Below, piece after piece: positions 52,352 to 60,803 of a DNA stretch of 64,000 bases (the first letter of the stretch is position 1; the number at the start of each line of letters is the position of its first letter). This DNA is from Sporobacter termitidis DSM 10068 (GTDB lineage: Bacteria; Bacillota; Clostridia; Oscillospirales; Oscillospiraceae): the NCBI RefSeq assembly GCF_900130065.1, contig NZ_FQXV01000003.1, forward strand, positions 1 through 64,000. Reading direction: 5' to 3'. A program made the translations under genes and the position numbers. Below the pieces are notes generated by a model, which was not told the origin of the DNA, ran no database searches, and worked only from the letters and a program-made list of their open reading frames with translations.

Positions 52352-53422
52352 TTAAGCCTTGATGGCCTTGTAGACGTAAATAAGGATATCCGCGATCGCC
52401 TGGTACAGCTCGGGCGGAATCTCGTGGCCAACCTCGCAGGCGGCATACAGGGCGCGGGCCACAGGCTTGTTCTCGACGATGGCGATGTCGAGCTCCTTGG
52501 CTTTCTTTTTGATCCTCTGGGCCAGATAATCCTGGCCCTTGGCGATGACGACAGGCGCTTTGTCCAGCTCGTCGTCGTACCGCAGCGCCACGGCAAAGTG
52601 GTCCGGGTTCGTGACGACGACGGTGGCGTCGGGCAGGTTCTTCATCATCCGCTGGGCGCTCATCCGGCGCTGCTTCTGCCGTATCTTCGCCTTGATCTGG
52701 GGATCGCCTTCCAGCTGCTTGTTTTCTTCCTTGACTTCCTGCTTTGTCATGCGGATATCTTTTTCAAACTTCCACCACTGGTATAGGACGTCGACGGCCG
52801 AAAACGCGATAAGCGCCAGGCCGATCATGATCCCCATCGAAAAGCTCGTCGACAGCACCTTGGAAAACGCGGCGCCCACGTCGGAATAGATCATGTTGGC
52901 AAAGCTTTTCAGCGCGGAAGAAAAGTAGCTGTAGACGATATAGCCGAGAATAACGATCTTGAAAATCGACTTGCCCAGCTCCACCAGCGAGGCGGAGGAG
53001 AAGATACGCTTGAAGCCGTTGATCGGATTGATCTTCTTAAAATCCGGCTTGAGCTTTTCGGTGATGAACATCGGACCGGTCTGGACCACATGCACGACGG
53101 CCCCGCCGATCATCACGATCAGCATAAACGGCAGGAGCAGCGGGAGGATACCGTTCAGGATGTCTTTATAGTACAGGACGACCGACGAGGCCGTGACGTT
53201 TTTGGCATTGCCGACGATAACGCTGTCGGAGAGGAGCCAGGATGAAAAGCCTCTCATGGAGCGAAGGAATCCCTCATAGCCGACCTTCAGCGTCCCGAAG
53301 GTAATAAAAAGCATGATTGCCGAACACATATCGGAGCTCTTGTGAACCTCGCCCTTTTTCCGGGTGTCTCTTCGCTTTTTTGGCGAGGCTTTTTCAGTTT
53401 TTTCGCCGCTGCCCTGCGCCAT
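52352..53422 (-). CDS. flhB: FlhB, export gate and substrate-switch protein
   Basis: A 356-residue protein with four helices in residues 30-210 and a C-terminal cytosolic domain. The self-cleavage site reads NPDH (canonical NPTH) in ATVVVTNPDHFAVALRYDD; Asn-Pro, where the cut occurs, is intact. The N-terminal GSGEKTEKASPKKRRDTRKKGEV is typical. It controls the change from rod/hook to filament export together with FliK, encoded upstream. Confidence 0.96.
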   Translation of the reverse strand: MAQGSGEKTEKASPKKRRDTRKKGEVHKSSDMCSAIMLFITFGTLKVGYEGFLRSMRGFSSWLLSDSVIVGNAKNVTASSVVLYYKDILNGILPLLLPFMLIVMIGGAVVHVVQTGPMFITEKLKPDFKKINPINGFKRIFSSASLVELGKSIFKIVILGYIVYSYFSSALKSFANMIYSDVGAAFSKVLSTSFSMGIMIGLALIAFSAVDVLYQWWKFEKDIRMTKQEVKEENKQLEGDPQIKAKIRQKQRRMSAQRMMKNLPDATVVVTNPDHFAVALRYDDELDKAPVVIAKGQDYLAQRIKKKAKELDIAIVENKPVARALYAACEVGHEIPPELYQAIADILIYVYKAIKA

Positions 53423-53464
53423 AAAGCCGGTTCACCTCTGCTTTATCCGTGTTTTTCTATAAGC

Positions 53465-54265
53465 TCACGCCGTTCCGGCCAGGTGGTCAAACATGACGCC
53501 GATATAGTTGAACATCTGCGTGAAGATGTCTTTCGTAAAATTTGCAAACAGCGAAAATGTCATCAGCATCACGACGAGGCCGACAATGATCTTTATCGGG
53601 ATGCCGACCACGAACATGTTCATCTGCGGCACCGTTTTGATCATCGCGCCAAGGGCGATTTCAATCATTACGCCCGCAGCAAGCACCGGCATTGCCACCA
53701 TGATCGACAGGAGAAACGATTTCGTCATCACCTCGGCGGCAACCCAGAGGATATCAGGGGGCGCCATAGCCGTACCGATGGGCACCGCCGTAATTGTCTT
53801 TTGTATCACCGATATCAGCTTCAGATGCCCGTCGTACATAAAAAACAGGATGAGCATCATGATATTGAACAGATTCCCGGAAACCGGGCTCTGGCTGTTG
53901 TTTTGAAAATCGTAGATGCTCGCCATGCTGTAGCCGATCTGGTAGTCCATGATGGCCCCGGCGGTCATCGTCAGATTGAATATCGCCGTGAGGACGAATC
54001 CCATCGCCACGCCGAACGCCAGTTCCCGCACAACGACCAGCGCATATTCAAGGAGATTGTTGAAAACCGGATATGAGGCCGGCGCGGGAAGCCCTGACAT
54101 GAAAACGACGGTCAGTACGGCACAAAAGCCGATCTTGGCGATATTGGGCACGTTTTTTCTGCCGAAAATAGGGCTTGAAATCAGAAGGCCGGTGACACGG
54201 ACAAAGAGCAGGAGCACGTAATCCAGATGATCGCGTATCAGCGCGAGCTGAGACATTATACTCAT
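53465..54265 (-). CDS. fliR: FliR, flagellar export gate protein
   Basis: A 266-residue membrane protein with six helices; the family stretches VTGLLISSPIFGRKNVPNIAKIGFC and RELAFGVAMGFVLTAIFN are clear, as is GAMIKTVPQMNMFVVGIPIKI. It forms the core gate complex with FliP and FliQ. It starts three bases after fliQ. Confidence 0.96.
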   Translation of the reverse strand: MSIMSQLALIRDHLDYVLLLFVRVTGLLISSPIFGRKNVPNIAKIGFCAVLTVVFMSGLPAPASYPVFNNLLEYALVVVRELAFGVAMGFVLTAIFNLTMTAGAIMDYQIGYSMASIYDFQNNSQSPVSGNLFNIMMLILFFMYDGHLKLISVIQKTITAVPIGTAMAPPDILWVAAEVMTKSFLLSIMVAMPVLAAGVMIEIALGAMIKTVPQMNMFVVGIPIKIIVGLVVMLMTFSLFANFTKDIFTQMFNYIGVMFDHLAGTA

Positions 54266-54268
54266 AGC

Positions 54269-54541
54269 TTATTTCAGCATGGTATTGATGGCGCCGTATA
54301 TCTCGTTGGTGAAATCGGTGACCTTGCTGATGATCCATCCGCCGAACACAAGAAAAGCGAACAGGATGCCGATGATCTTCGGCACAAAGGCCAGCGTCTG
54401 CTCGTTGATTTGCGTCGTCGCCTGGAAGATCGACACAAGGACTCCGATGATAAGCGCCGCGCCAAGCATCGGCATCGACCCCATCAGGACGACGTAGACC
54501 GCGTCCTTGATCACCGTCAGAATTTCCGGTTGTGATAACAT
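54269..54541 (-). CDS. fliQ: FliQ, flagellar export gate protein
   Basis: A 90-residue protein with two helices: AVYVVLMGSMPMLGAALIIGVLVSIFQATTQINEQTLAFVPKI. The QATTQINEQTL signature between helices is diagnostic. It is four copies per gate in known systems. It lies between fliP and fliR in the usual order. Confidence 0.96.
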   Translation of the reverse strand: MLSQPEILTVIKDAVYVVLMGSMPMLGAALIIGVLVSIFQATTQINEQTLAFVPKIIGILFAFLVFGGWIISKVTDFTNEIYGAINTMLK

Positions 54542-54556
54542 GTCGTTTCCCCCAAA

Positions 54557-55303
54557 CTAAAAGCTGTTGATGAGCGTACCGATCGTCATTTTCCAGCCGT
54601 CCACCAGCACGAAAAGAAGGATTTTGAACGGCATGGAGATCATTGCCGGCGGAAGCATCATCATACCCATCGCCATCAGCGTGCTCGCCACGATCATGTC
54701 GATGACGATGAAGGGAATATAGATAAAAAAGCCGATGGCGAAAGCGTGCTTGAGCTCGCTGGTGATAAAGGACGCGATAATAACATGATCGGGCACGCTC
54801 TTGACATCTGTGGAGGCGTCGATTTTCGCCAGGTCCTCAAAAAAGCCGAGGTCGGACTGATATGTCTCTTTCAGCATAAAATCCCGGATCGGCTCCATCG
54901 CCTTTTCGGAAAATTCGGTAAACTGGATCTCATTTTTAATGTACGGCTGGTACGCCACGTCGTTGATCTGCGTCAGAACCGGACTCATGACGAAATATGT
55001 AATAAAAATCGCCAGGCCGATGATTACCGTGTTCGGCGGCATATTCTGCAGGCCGATGGCGTTGCGCACGATCGACAGCACGATGATGATCCTGGTAAAG
55101 CCCGTCAGCATGATGAGCATCGTCGGAATCAGCGTGATTGCCGTCAGGATCATGATGATCTGCAGCGACTGCTGGTCGTTGTCCAGAAGCGACTTGATCG
55201 TATCGAAGGGCGCCGCCGACGCGTTTCTCGACACCGCTGTCAGCGCCGCGACGCAGATAATAAACGCCACGCTCGTGCCCAGGCAGATTTTCGCTGTTTT
55301 CAT
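54557..55303 (-). CDS. fliP: FliP, flagellar export gate protein
   Basis: A 248-residue protein with a cleavable signal (MKTAKICLGTSVAFIICVAA, likely cut after NASA), then LQIIMILTAITLIPTMLIMLTGFTRIIIVLS, the FliP signature, and the C-terminal FIVIDMIVASTLMAMGMMMLPPAMISMPFK. The frame is open for 54 more codons to a TTG overlapping the fliO stop, but that part looks non-native. The ATG at 55303 with AAGG upstream gives the family length. Confidence 0.95.
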   Translation of the reverse strand: MKTAKICLGTSVAFIICVAALTAVSRNASAAPFDTIKSLLDNDQQSLQIIMILTAITLIPTMLIMLTGFTRIIIVLSIVRNAIGLQNMPPNTVIIGLAIFITYFVMSPVLTQINDVAYQPYIKNEIQFTEFSEKAMEPIRDFMLKETYQSDLGFFEDLAKIDASTDVKSVPDHVIIASFITSELKHAFAIGFFIYIPFIVIDMIVASTLMAMGMMMLPPAMISMPFKILLFVLVDGWKMTIGTLINSF

Positions 55304-55461
55304 GACCTTTTTCCAGACCGTGGCGCCGCGATCGGGGACCGGCAGCCGCGGCTGGCTGTAAACCGTTTTCAAAGACCCACCACATTTCAAAAGCTGTGAT
55401 ACCGCAGCCCGTATCTCGCACACGGGTTCGGCGTTATTCCGGAGCGGCGCTCCGGGGGTTC

Positions 55462-55821
55462 TCAATCGTCCTTCTTTTGCCTGTTGAATCTTTTGTTCAG
55501 TTCTTCCTTAAAGCTCTCTCCGAAGGACGGCAGAGATGCAGAGGGCTCTTCTTTCTTCAACCCCGATTCCGACTTGTCGAGCTTGTCCAGCAGCTCAACG
55601 CGCTGCGCGCTGACGCCGAGGATGTAGTGGAACTGGCCGATCTCGACGATGGTCACCGATTTGTCTCTGCCCAGCGACTGTGAGCCGATCAGCTTTATGC
55701 CGGAGCTCCTGCGGAAACCGCCGCCGCCTGTTTTCGCCACCAGCTTTGTCACGTAGTACGCCGCGAATATTACGGCCGCGATGATAACGATGGCCTGAAC
55801 ATAATCCCAGAATGTATTCAC
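55462..55821 (-). CDS. fliO: FliO, flagellar export accessory protein
   Basis: A 119-residue protein: one helix (YVQAIVIIAAVIFAAYYVTKLVA), then the FliO domain IKLIGSQSLGRDKSVTIVEIGQFHYILGVSAQRVELLDKL, and a charged tail. It helps assemble the FliP ring and is encoded just before fliP, as usual. It starts 65 bases after the fliE stop. Confidence 0.9.
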   Translation of the reverse strand: MNTFWDYVQAIVIIAAVIFAAYYVTKLVAKTGGGGFRRSSGIKLIGSQSLGRDKSVTIVEIGQFHYILGVSAQRVELLDKLDKSESGLKKEEPSASLPSFGESFKEELNKRFNRQKKDD

Positions 55822-55886
55822 AGCGTCCTCCGTTCAAATAGATGCAGAGAGGCGGCTGTCGTCGCCTCTCATACAGGCGGATGCGC

Positions 55887-56192
55887 TTAGACCTGCATGT
55901 TCATGATTTCCTTATACGCCTCCACGGCCTTGTTCCGGATCGCCACGGTCAGATTGAGCGTGATCTCCGATTTCTGGGCCGCGATCATGGTATCGGAAAG
56001 ATCGTCGGTATTGCCGGTCAACAGGTCCAGCGTGGCCTGGGCGTTGTCGTCGCCGACCTTGTTGAATTTTTCCAGGGCCTCGTTGAGCGCCTCTTTAAAT
56101 CCGCCGCTGCTCCCGGTTTCGGAAGACTTCGCGGCGGCGGCGTTTACAATGCTGCTTAAATTGCTGACAGGATTTGAACCGATGACAGGCAT
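55887..56192 (-). CDS. fliE: FliE, MS-ring/rod junction protein
   Basis: A 101-residue helical protein: SGGFKEALNEALEKFNKVGDDNAQATLDLLTGNTDDLSDTMIAAQKSEITLNLTVAIRNKAVEAYKEIMNMQV. The final part is the FliE signature. It is the first secreted component, joining MS ring and rod. It follows flgC by 25 bases. Confidence 0.95.
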   Translation of the reverse strand: MPVIGSNPVSNLSSIVNAAAAKSSETGSSGGFKEALNEALEKFNKVGDDNAQATLDLLTGNTDDLSDTMIAAQKSEITLNLTVAIRNKAVEAYKEIMNMQV

Positions 56193-56217
56193 ATAGAAAA
56201 CTCCTTTAAGTCAGATT

Positions 56218-56652
56218 TTACTTGCCGATTTCCAGCGCTTTGACCGCCATGTCCTTATAGGCGTTGAACGCCGTGACGTTGGCCTCGTAGGATCTGTACG
56301 CCGAAATCATGTCCACCATCTCCTGGGTGATGTCCACATTCGGCATCTGGACGTATCCGTCGGCATTGGCGTCGGGATTTGTCGGGTCGTACACCAGCTG
56401 GTACGGCGACGGGTCGTTGGAAATCTCGGCCACGCGGACGCCGCCCTCGGTGCTGTCGTGTTCCGAATTTTTCAGCACGTCGGAGAAGTTGGGGTTGCGC
56501 TCCTCCAGAATCGTCACTTTCCTGGTATAGGGCAGTCCGTTGGCCGCTCTGGTCGTATCGATGTTGGCGATATTCTCGGAGATGACGTCCATGCGCAGGC
56601 GCTGGGCGGTCAGTCCCGAGCCGCTGATATTCATTCCGCTTAAAAAGCCCAT
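56218..56652 (-). CDS. flgC: FlgC, proximal rod protein
   Basis: A 144-residue rod protein with start SGMNISGSGLTAQRLRMDVISENIANIDTTRAANG and end MPNVDITQEMVDMISAYRSYEANVTAFNAYKDMAVKALEIGK. Length and motifs match FlgC. It lies 20 bases after flgB. Confidence 0.96.
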   Translation of the reverse strand: MGFLSGMNISGSGLTAQRLRMDVISENIANIDTTRAANGLPYTRKVTILEERNPNFSDVLKNSEHDSTEGGVRVAEISNDPSPYQLVYDPTNPDANADGYVQMPNVDITQEMVDMISAYRSYEANVTAFNAYKDMAVKALEIGK

Positions 56653-56672
56653 TTGTCAAAGCCTCCTTATGA

Positions 56673-57101
56673 TCAGGTCACGTTGATCGCCGAATTCAGC
56701 TTTCTGAATTCGGAGTTTATTTTGCTCACCGTCGTGTAATAGTCGATGGAGTTTTTCGCCAGGTCCACCATCTCGTTGTCGATATTGACGTTGTTGCCGT
56801 CCAGGCGCGTGGAGGTCGTCTCATCGGTAAGGATTTCCGGCTCAACGTTCTCGATGGAGCCGCCGGCTGACGGCAGCGCGATGTGCCGCTCGTTCGTCAC
56901 CGTAAGAGGCAGCGTACCGTCATTGGCGCTCACCGCTTCGGCCATGAGGTCTTCAAACCGTACATGAGACGCTTTAAAGCCCGGCGTGTCCACATTGGCG
57001 ATGTTGTTGCTGATGACCTCATTCTTGAGCCAGGACGCGCCCAAGTCCTTCTGCAGCGTATTTACCGAGGAAAACATATTGTCCAGCATGTGCGTCATCA
57101 T
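56673..57101 (-). CDS. flgB: FlgB, proximal rod protein
   Basis: A 142-residue rod protein: SSVNTLQKDLGASWLKNEVISNNIANVDTPGFKASHVRFEDLM and NVNIDNEMVDLAKNSIDYYTTVSKINSEF. The start is ambiguous between ATGs at 57101, 57098 and 57089; GGGAG directly precedes the first. In Bacillus flgB begins the fla/che operon; here it lies inside the locus, after the EAL/HDOD gene. Confidence 0.94.
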   Translation of the reverse strand: MMTHMLDNMFSSVNTLQKDLGASWLKNEVISNNIANVDTPGFKASHVRFEDLMAEAVSANDGTLPLTVTNERHIALPSAGGSIENVEPEILTDETTSTRLDGNNVNIDNEMVDLAKNSIDYYTTVSKINSEFRKLNSAINVT

Positions 57102-57121
57102 CTCCCGTTTTAAAATAAATA

Positions 57122-58351
57122 TCAGCTTAAAAGCTTGTTGGCATCGATCATCGCTTCGATATAAAACTGATTTGTCTTCGCCTGGTCAACGCCGCATTTC
57201 CCGGCGATTTCCTCAGCCTCGTCCCATTCGGCGCGCTCGATGTGATAGATGATTTTAAGAAGATCCGCCTTTTCTCCCTCGCCCGTGATGAGAGGCCTTG
57301 TGATCTCGTCGCTCAGATGCGTCTCGCTGAGTATGGCGTCGATCGGCGTGTCCATAATGGCCTCCGCCAGTGAAAACAATCCGACGAGGAAATATTCGTC
57401 CCTGCTTTTCCGCCTTTTTTGAAAAATCGCGAGCTTTTCCATAAATATGCCCCGGACAAGCGCCGCGCGGATCAGCTCACTCGGTTTTGTCGTTTTGATC
57501 TGGTTCAAAACAATGAGCGAGATCCACTTCTTGATCTCGTTGAGACCCAGGATTAAAAGCGCGTGCAGGATACCGGTGACCGTATATTTAAGGCCGTAAT
57601 AAGCCGAGTTGACGATTTTCAGAAGTCTGTACGACAGCACCAGGTCGCGCTTGATGACATTGGCCAGATCGAAAAAGCTGACCTCAGGGTCCGCGATGTA
57701 TTTGATAAGCTGCAGCTTGCTGACCTGGAGCGCCTCGGCACACTTGGCGTTGGCGATAATCGGCTTGCAGAAGAAAAAGCCCTGAAACAGGTTAAATCCC
57801 AGTTCCCGCGCAAATTCGAGATCCTCATACGTCTCGATTTTTTCAGCAAGCAGGATTTTCCGCCTGTTGTTGTTGATCTTGTAGACGTTCTTTTTGATAT
57901 CTTCAACGCCGCACTTCATAAAGTCGATCTTGATGATATCGGCAACGCCGATGAGCGGCTCAATCTCCTCGCTGTAGGAAAAATCGTCCAGCGCGATGAG
58001 ATAGCCCCTCCTCTTCAGTTTTCTGCAGGCTGCAAGGATGGCCTCCGTCGGATGGACGTTTTCAAGGAGCTCGACGATCAGTATATCGTTGGACAGCATG
58101 TGGGGCACTTCATCCAGAACGAGGTCCGATGTGAAATTCACAAAGGCCTTTCGTCCTCCCGTAATCGCCTCGATACCGATATCGCTGAAAGCCGTCACCA
58201 GGACGTCCTTCGTCGCGCTGCTGCCGTCAATACCGTCGTATTCCGTAGAGTCCTTCCCCGCCCTGTATAACAACTCATATCCAAATATTTCTTTTTTGAT
58301 GTTGAATATCGGCTGACTTGCTACACACTCAAACACATAAACCACTCGCAA
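57122..58351 (-). CDS. EAL-HDOD signalling protein (YuxH/CdgJ-like)
   Basis: A 409-residue protein: an EAL-type domain (residues 1-200) and a HDOD domain (about 205-400, VSKLQLIKYIADPEVSFFDLANVIKRDLVLSYRLLKIVNSAYYG). Several EAL catalytic positions can be found (Glu in YELLYR, Asn in FVNFTS, Glu in VELLE, Lys in IIKIDF, AEKIE, LFQGFFFCKP), but the DDFGTG loop reads DDFSYS. Diesterase activity is therefore doubtful. Related proteins bind c-di-GMP without cutting it and affect motility. It lies between fliY and flgB, within the flagellar operon. Confidence 0.87.
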   Translation of the reverse strand: MRVVYVFECVASQPIFNIKKEIFGYELLYRAGKDSTEYDGIDGSSATKDVLVTAFSDIGIEAITGGRKAFVNFTSDLVLDEVPHMLSNDILIVELLENVHPTEAILAACRKLKRRGYLIALDDFSYSEEIEPLIGVADIIKIDFMKCGVEDIKKNVYKINNNRRKILLAEKIETYEDLEFARELGFNLFQGFFFCKPIIANAKCAEALQVSKLQLIKYIADPEVSFFDLANVIKRDLVLSYRLLKIVNSAYYGLKYTVTGILHALLILGLNEIKKWISLIVLNQIKTTKPSELIRAALVRGIFMEKLAIFQKRRKSRDEYFLVGLFSLAEAIMDTPIDAILSETHLSDEITRPLITGEGEKADLLKIIYHIERAEWDEAEEIAGKCGVDQAKTNQFYIEAMIDANKLLS

Positions 58352-58387
58352 TACTATGTAAATTGGCCATCCTTGCCGGCGACCGGC

Positions 58388-59527
58388 TTATTTGATGATT
58401 TCGGTGATGCGGACGCCGTAGTTATCGTCAATGACAACAACCTCTCCCTTTGCGATCTTTTTCCCGTTGACGATCACGTCCACAAGCTCGCCGGCCAGCT
58501 TGTCCAGGACGATGATGGAGCCAATCCCGAGATTCAGCACCTCGTTTAGGTTCTTTTTCGCCTTACCGAGCTCCACCGTCACCTGGAGCGGTATATCGTT
58601 GATCAGATCATAATTGATGTGGCTGATATCGCCCGCCGACGCGATAAACGGCTCGTCGAACGACTGATAGGTGGCCTGCCTGACAGGCTGAACGCGTTTT
58701 GGCTCCTGCGGTTGGGTCGCGGACGGTCTCGGCTGTGACGGAGCCGCCGCCTCGTACTGCTGCGGGACCGCTACCGCCGCTTTTTGGGCGCCCTTCCCTT
58801 CCCTTGGCATCAGGCTTTCAATCAGCAGCTTTCCCATGTCAACCGGCATGATCTGCATCAGCTTGCTCTTTAAGAGGCCCTCGATCTCCATGTCGAAGCT
58901 GATCTTGATAACAAGCGGGGCGCCGTCGAGGAAGCTGGCGGCATCGTCCTCTGCCGTCGCTCTCTGGACCAGCGGGGGCGAGATGTTGACCTCCCGGCTC
59001 ATCATATTTGCCATGGCTGTGGCCGCCGAGCCGATCATCTGATTCATAACCTCGCTCATGGCGCTCAGATGGATTTCGTTCAGGACGACATTGCCCTTTT
59101 CCACCTGACCTTCGCCCCCCATGAGCAGATCGGTGATCACCGCGGCGTCGTAGTCCTTCATAATGAGCAGGTTTTTTCCGAACACGCCCTCGGTGAATTC
59201 CACGCTGATGGCGAGAAACGGCCACTGAAAGGCCGACAGGACGTTTTCGGCCTTATAAAGGCCGACCTTCGGCGTTGTGATATTCACCCGCCGGCCGAGG
59301 AGCGCGTACATCGTCGTGGCCGACGTCCCCATGCAGATATTCCCGACTTCGCCGAGTGCGTCGATCTGATCCGGGGTAAAGTAGCCCGTGATGTCTTCCT
59401 GAGCCTGCGCGTCAAGTTCCTCAAAGGTCTGTATGTCCTTTTCATCCTCAGCCAGCATCTCTTGGGTCGACGCCGTTTTGCCGCCGCTGATGAGCGCGTC
59501 GATCTCTTCCTGAGTCAGATCACTCAT
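58388..59527 (-). CDS. fliY: FliY, flagellar switch protein and CheY-P phosphatase
   Basis: A 379-residue protein with a CheY-binding N-terminus (LTQEEIDALI), a CheC-type phosphatase domain and a C-terminal FliN domain (INDIPLQVTVELGKAKKNLNEVLNLGIGSIIVLDKLAGE). Both phosphatase sites fit the D/S-x3-E-x2-N-x22-P rule: DALGEVGN with Pro 23 residues after Asn, and SAMSEVMN likewise, so both appear active. The linker (about residues 235-280) is Pro/Gln-rich. It starts inside the fliM end (eight-base overlap). A chemotaxis system must exist elsewhere. Confidence 0.95.
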   Translation of the reverse strand: MSDLTQEEIDALISGGKTASTQEMLAEDEKDIQTFEELDAQAQEDITGYFTPDQIDALGEVGNICMGTSATTMYALLGRRVNITTPKVGLYKAENVLSAFQWPFLAISVEFTEGVFGKNLLIMKDYDAAVITDLLMGGEGQVEKGNVVLNEIHLSAMSEVMNQMIGSAATAMANMMSREVNISPPLVQRATAEDDAASFLDGAPLVIKISFDMEIEGLLKSKLMQIMPVDMGKLLIESLMPREGKGAQKAAVAVPQQYEAAAPSQPRPSATQPQEPKRVQPVRQATYQSFDEPFIASAGDISHINYDLINDIPLQVTVELGKAKKNLNEVLNLGIGSIIVLDKLAGELVDVIVNGKKIAKGEVVVIDDNYGVRITEIIK

Positions 59528-60503
59528 TGTCATCTTCTCCTTTGATTTCTTCGAGGATTTTCAAAGCCAGGCTGTTCCTGAACTTCCCCATGGATGCGCG
59601 GTATTTTGGCAACTGCTGATATTTCACGATCAGCGGTTCATCGACCTTATGCTGCAGCTGTATAACGTCGCCCACGTCGAGACTCGTAATATCCCGCACC
59701 GTGGCCTCCGTTGGATTGAATATCGCACTGACAAGGATATCCGTCCGTCTGATGGAATTGATGATATTCGTGGGATCCGCGTCGATTTTCTTGTTGACGT
59801 TCCCGGAGTACATATGCCTTGTATTCAGCTTTTTCGTAAAGGGCTCCAGCGCCTGATGCGGCAGGCAGAAGCCAATGAGTCCGCTTTCATTGCCGATGGT
59901 AACGTTCAGCGTCACCATCAGCACCGGCTCGTTCATATCGACGATCTGGGCAAACTGCATGCTCGTATCGATCTTTTCCAGCGTCGAGCTTGTTTCCATG
60001 ATCTTGCTCCAGGCCTCGTCGAAGTTTTTAAGGCTCTGCCATAGAACGCGCTCCATAATGGCCAGCTCTATCTCGGTAAATTGCCGGCCTTCAGCGGAGA
60101 TTTCCTTTGTCCCTCCGAGCACGCGGCTGATGATGGAATAGGAAATCTCTTTCGTCATCTCCAGAATGATCGAGCCCGTAAACGGTTCGGTATCGATGAC
60201 CGCGATGATGACGGGCGAGGGCACGGAGTTGTTGAATTCGTTGAAAGAGATTTCTTCAACGGAGAGCACTTCGGAATCGCATGTCGCCCGCAGCGTGCCC
60301 ATAAGATAGTTTGACAGCAGATGTCCGAAGTTTTTGAACACGACGTTGATTGCCCTGATCTGTTCCTTGGTAAAACGGTTTGCCGTCTTAAAGTCATACG
60401 GCTTGGCAACACTTTTCGCCTCTGCTTCATTTTCCTCCGCACCGCCTGTGGCCAGATCCTTGAGCAGTTTATCTATTTCAGCCTGGGATAAAACGTCCAA
60501 CAA
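59520..60503 (-). CDS. fliM: FliM, flagellar switch protein
   Basis: A 327-residue switch protein: the CheY-P-binding peptide MLDVLSQAEIDKLLKDLATGG, a CheC-like middle domain (KNFGHLLSNYLMGTLRATCDS; GSIILEMTKEISYSIISRVLGG), and the C-terminal FliN-like domain (LVSAIFNPTEATVRDITSLDVGDVIQLQHKV). It sits between the motor MS ring/FliG and FliY. It is immediately upstream of fliY. Confidence 0.96.
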   Translation of the reverse strand: MLDVLSQAEIDKLLKDLATGGAEENEAEAKSVAKPYDFKTANRFTKEQIRAINVVFKNFGHLLSNYLMGTLRATCDSEVLSVEEISFNEFNNSVPSPVIIAVIDTEPFTGSIILEMTKEISYSIISRVLGGTKEISAEGRQFTEIELAIMERVLWQSLKNFDEAWSKIMETSSTLEKIDTSMQFAQIVDMNEPVLMVTLNVTIGNESGLIGFCLPHQALEPFTKKLNTRHMYSGNVNKKIDADPTNIINSIRRTDILVSAIFNPTEATVRDITSLDVGDVIQLQHKVDEPLIVKYQQLPKYRASMGKFRNSLALKILEEIKGEDDNE

Positions 60504-60561
60504 TTACACCACCCCCTCTTCAATTTCCGGGCTCCCGCCCCGGTCCGGCGTGCCGTCCGCG

Positions 60562-60783
60562 TTAATGCGGGAAGACTACTTCTCCGTTTTCCGCCCGCGT
60601 AACGAGAACGGCCCGCTGAACGCGCCGGATCAGCTCGGCAATCTCCTCGGCCGACTCGGCAACGGCGATCTTCTTGCCGGTGACCATCGACAGGATCGTA
60701 TCCGGGGTCTCCTCCATGAATTCGATCTGGTTTTCGTTGACCCAGAATTTTTCGACCTTATTGATTCGTGTCAGCTTGATCAT
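60562..60783 (-). CDS. flbD: FlbD-family flagellar protein
   Basis: A 73-residue protein of the Gram-positive FlbD family (not the Caulobacter regulator): IKLTRINKVEKFWVNENQIEFMEETPDTILSMVTGKKIAVAES. It lies between flgE and fliM, its usual place. The ATG at 60783 is preferred to an open GTG/TTG eight codons upstream. Its function is thought to concern the stator or hook region but is not settled. Confidence 0.9.
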   Translation of the reverse strand: MIKLTRINKVEKFWVNENQIEFMEETPDTILSMVTGKKIAVAESAEEIAELIRRVQRAVLVTRAENGEVVFPH

Positions 60784-60803
60784 AATGCCACCGGCCGCCC
60801 GTA

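Noticed and set aside
51051-52355. Long plus-strand open frame of 434 codons antisense to flhA
   Set aside because: Its product is rich in Asp, His, Arg and Gln with no domain, as expected of the complement of a GC-rich coding region; flhA on the other strand is unmistakable.
53342-54076. Plus-strand frame of 244 codons opposite fliR
   Set aside because: His/Asp/Arg-rich antisense shadow of fliR and the flhB start.
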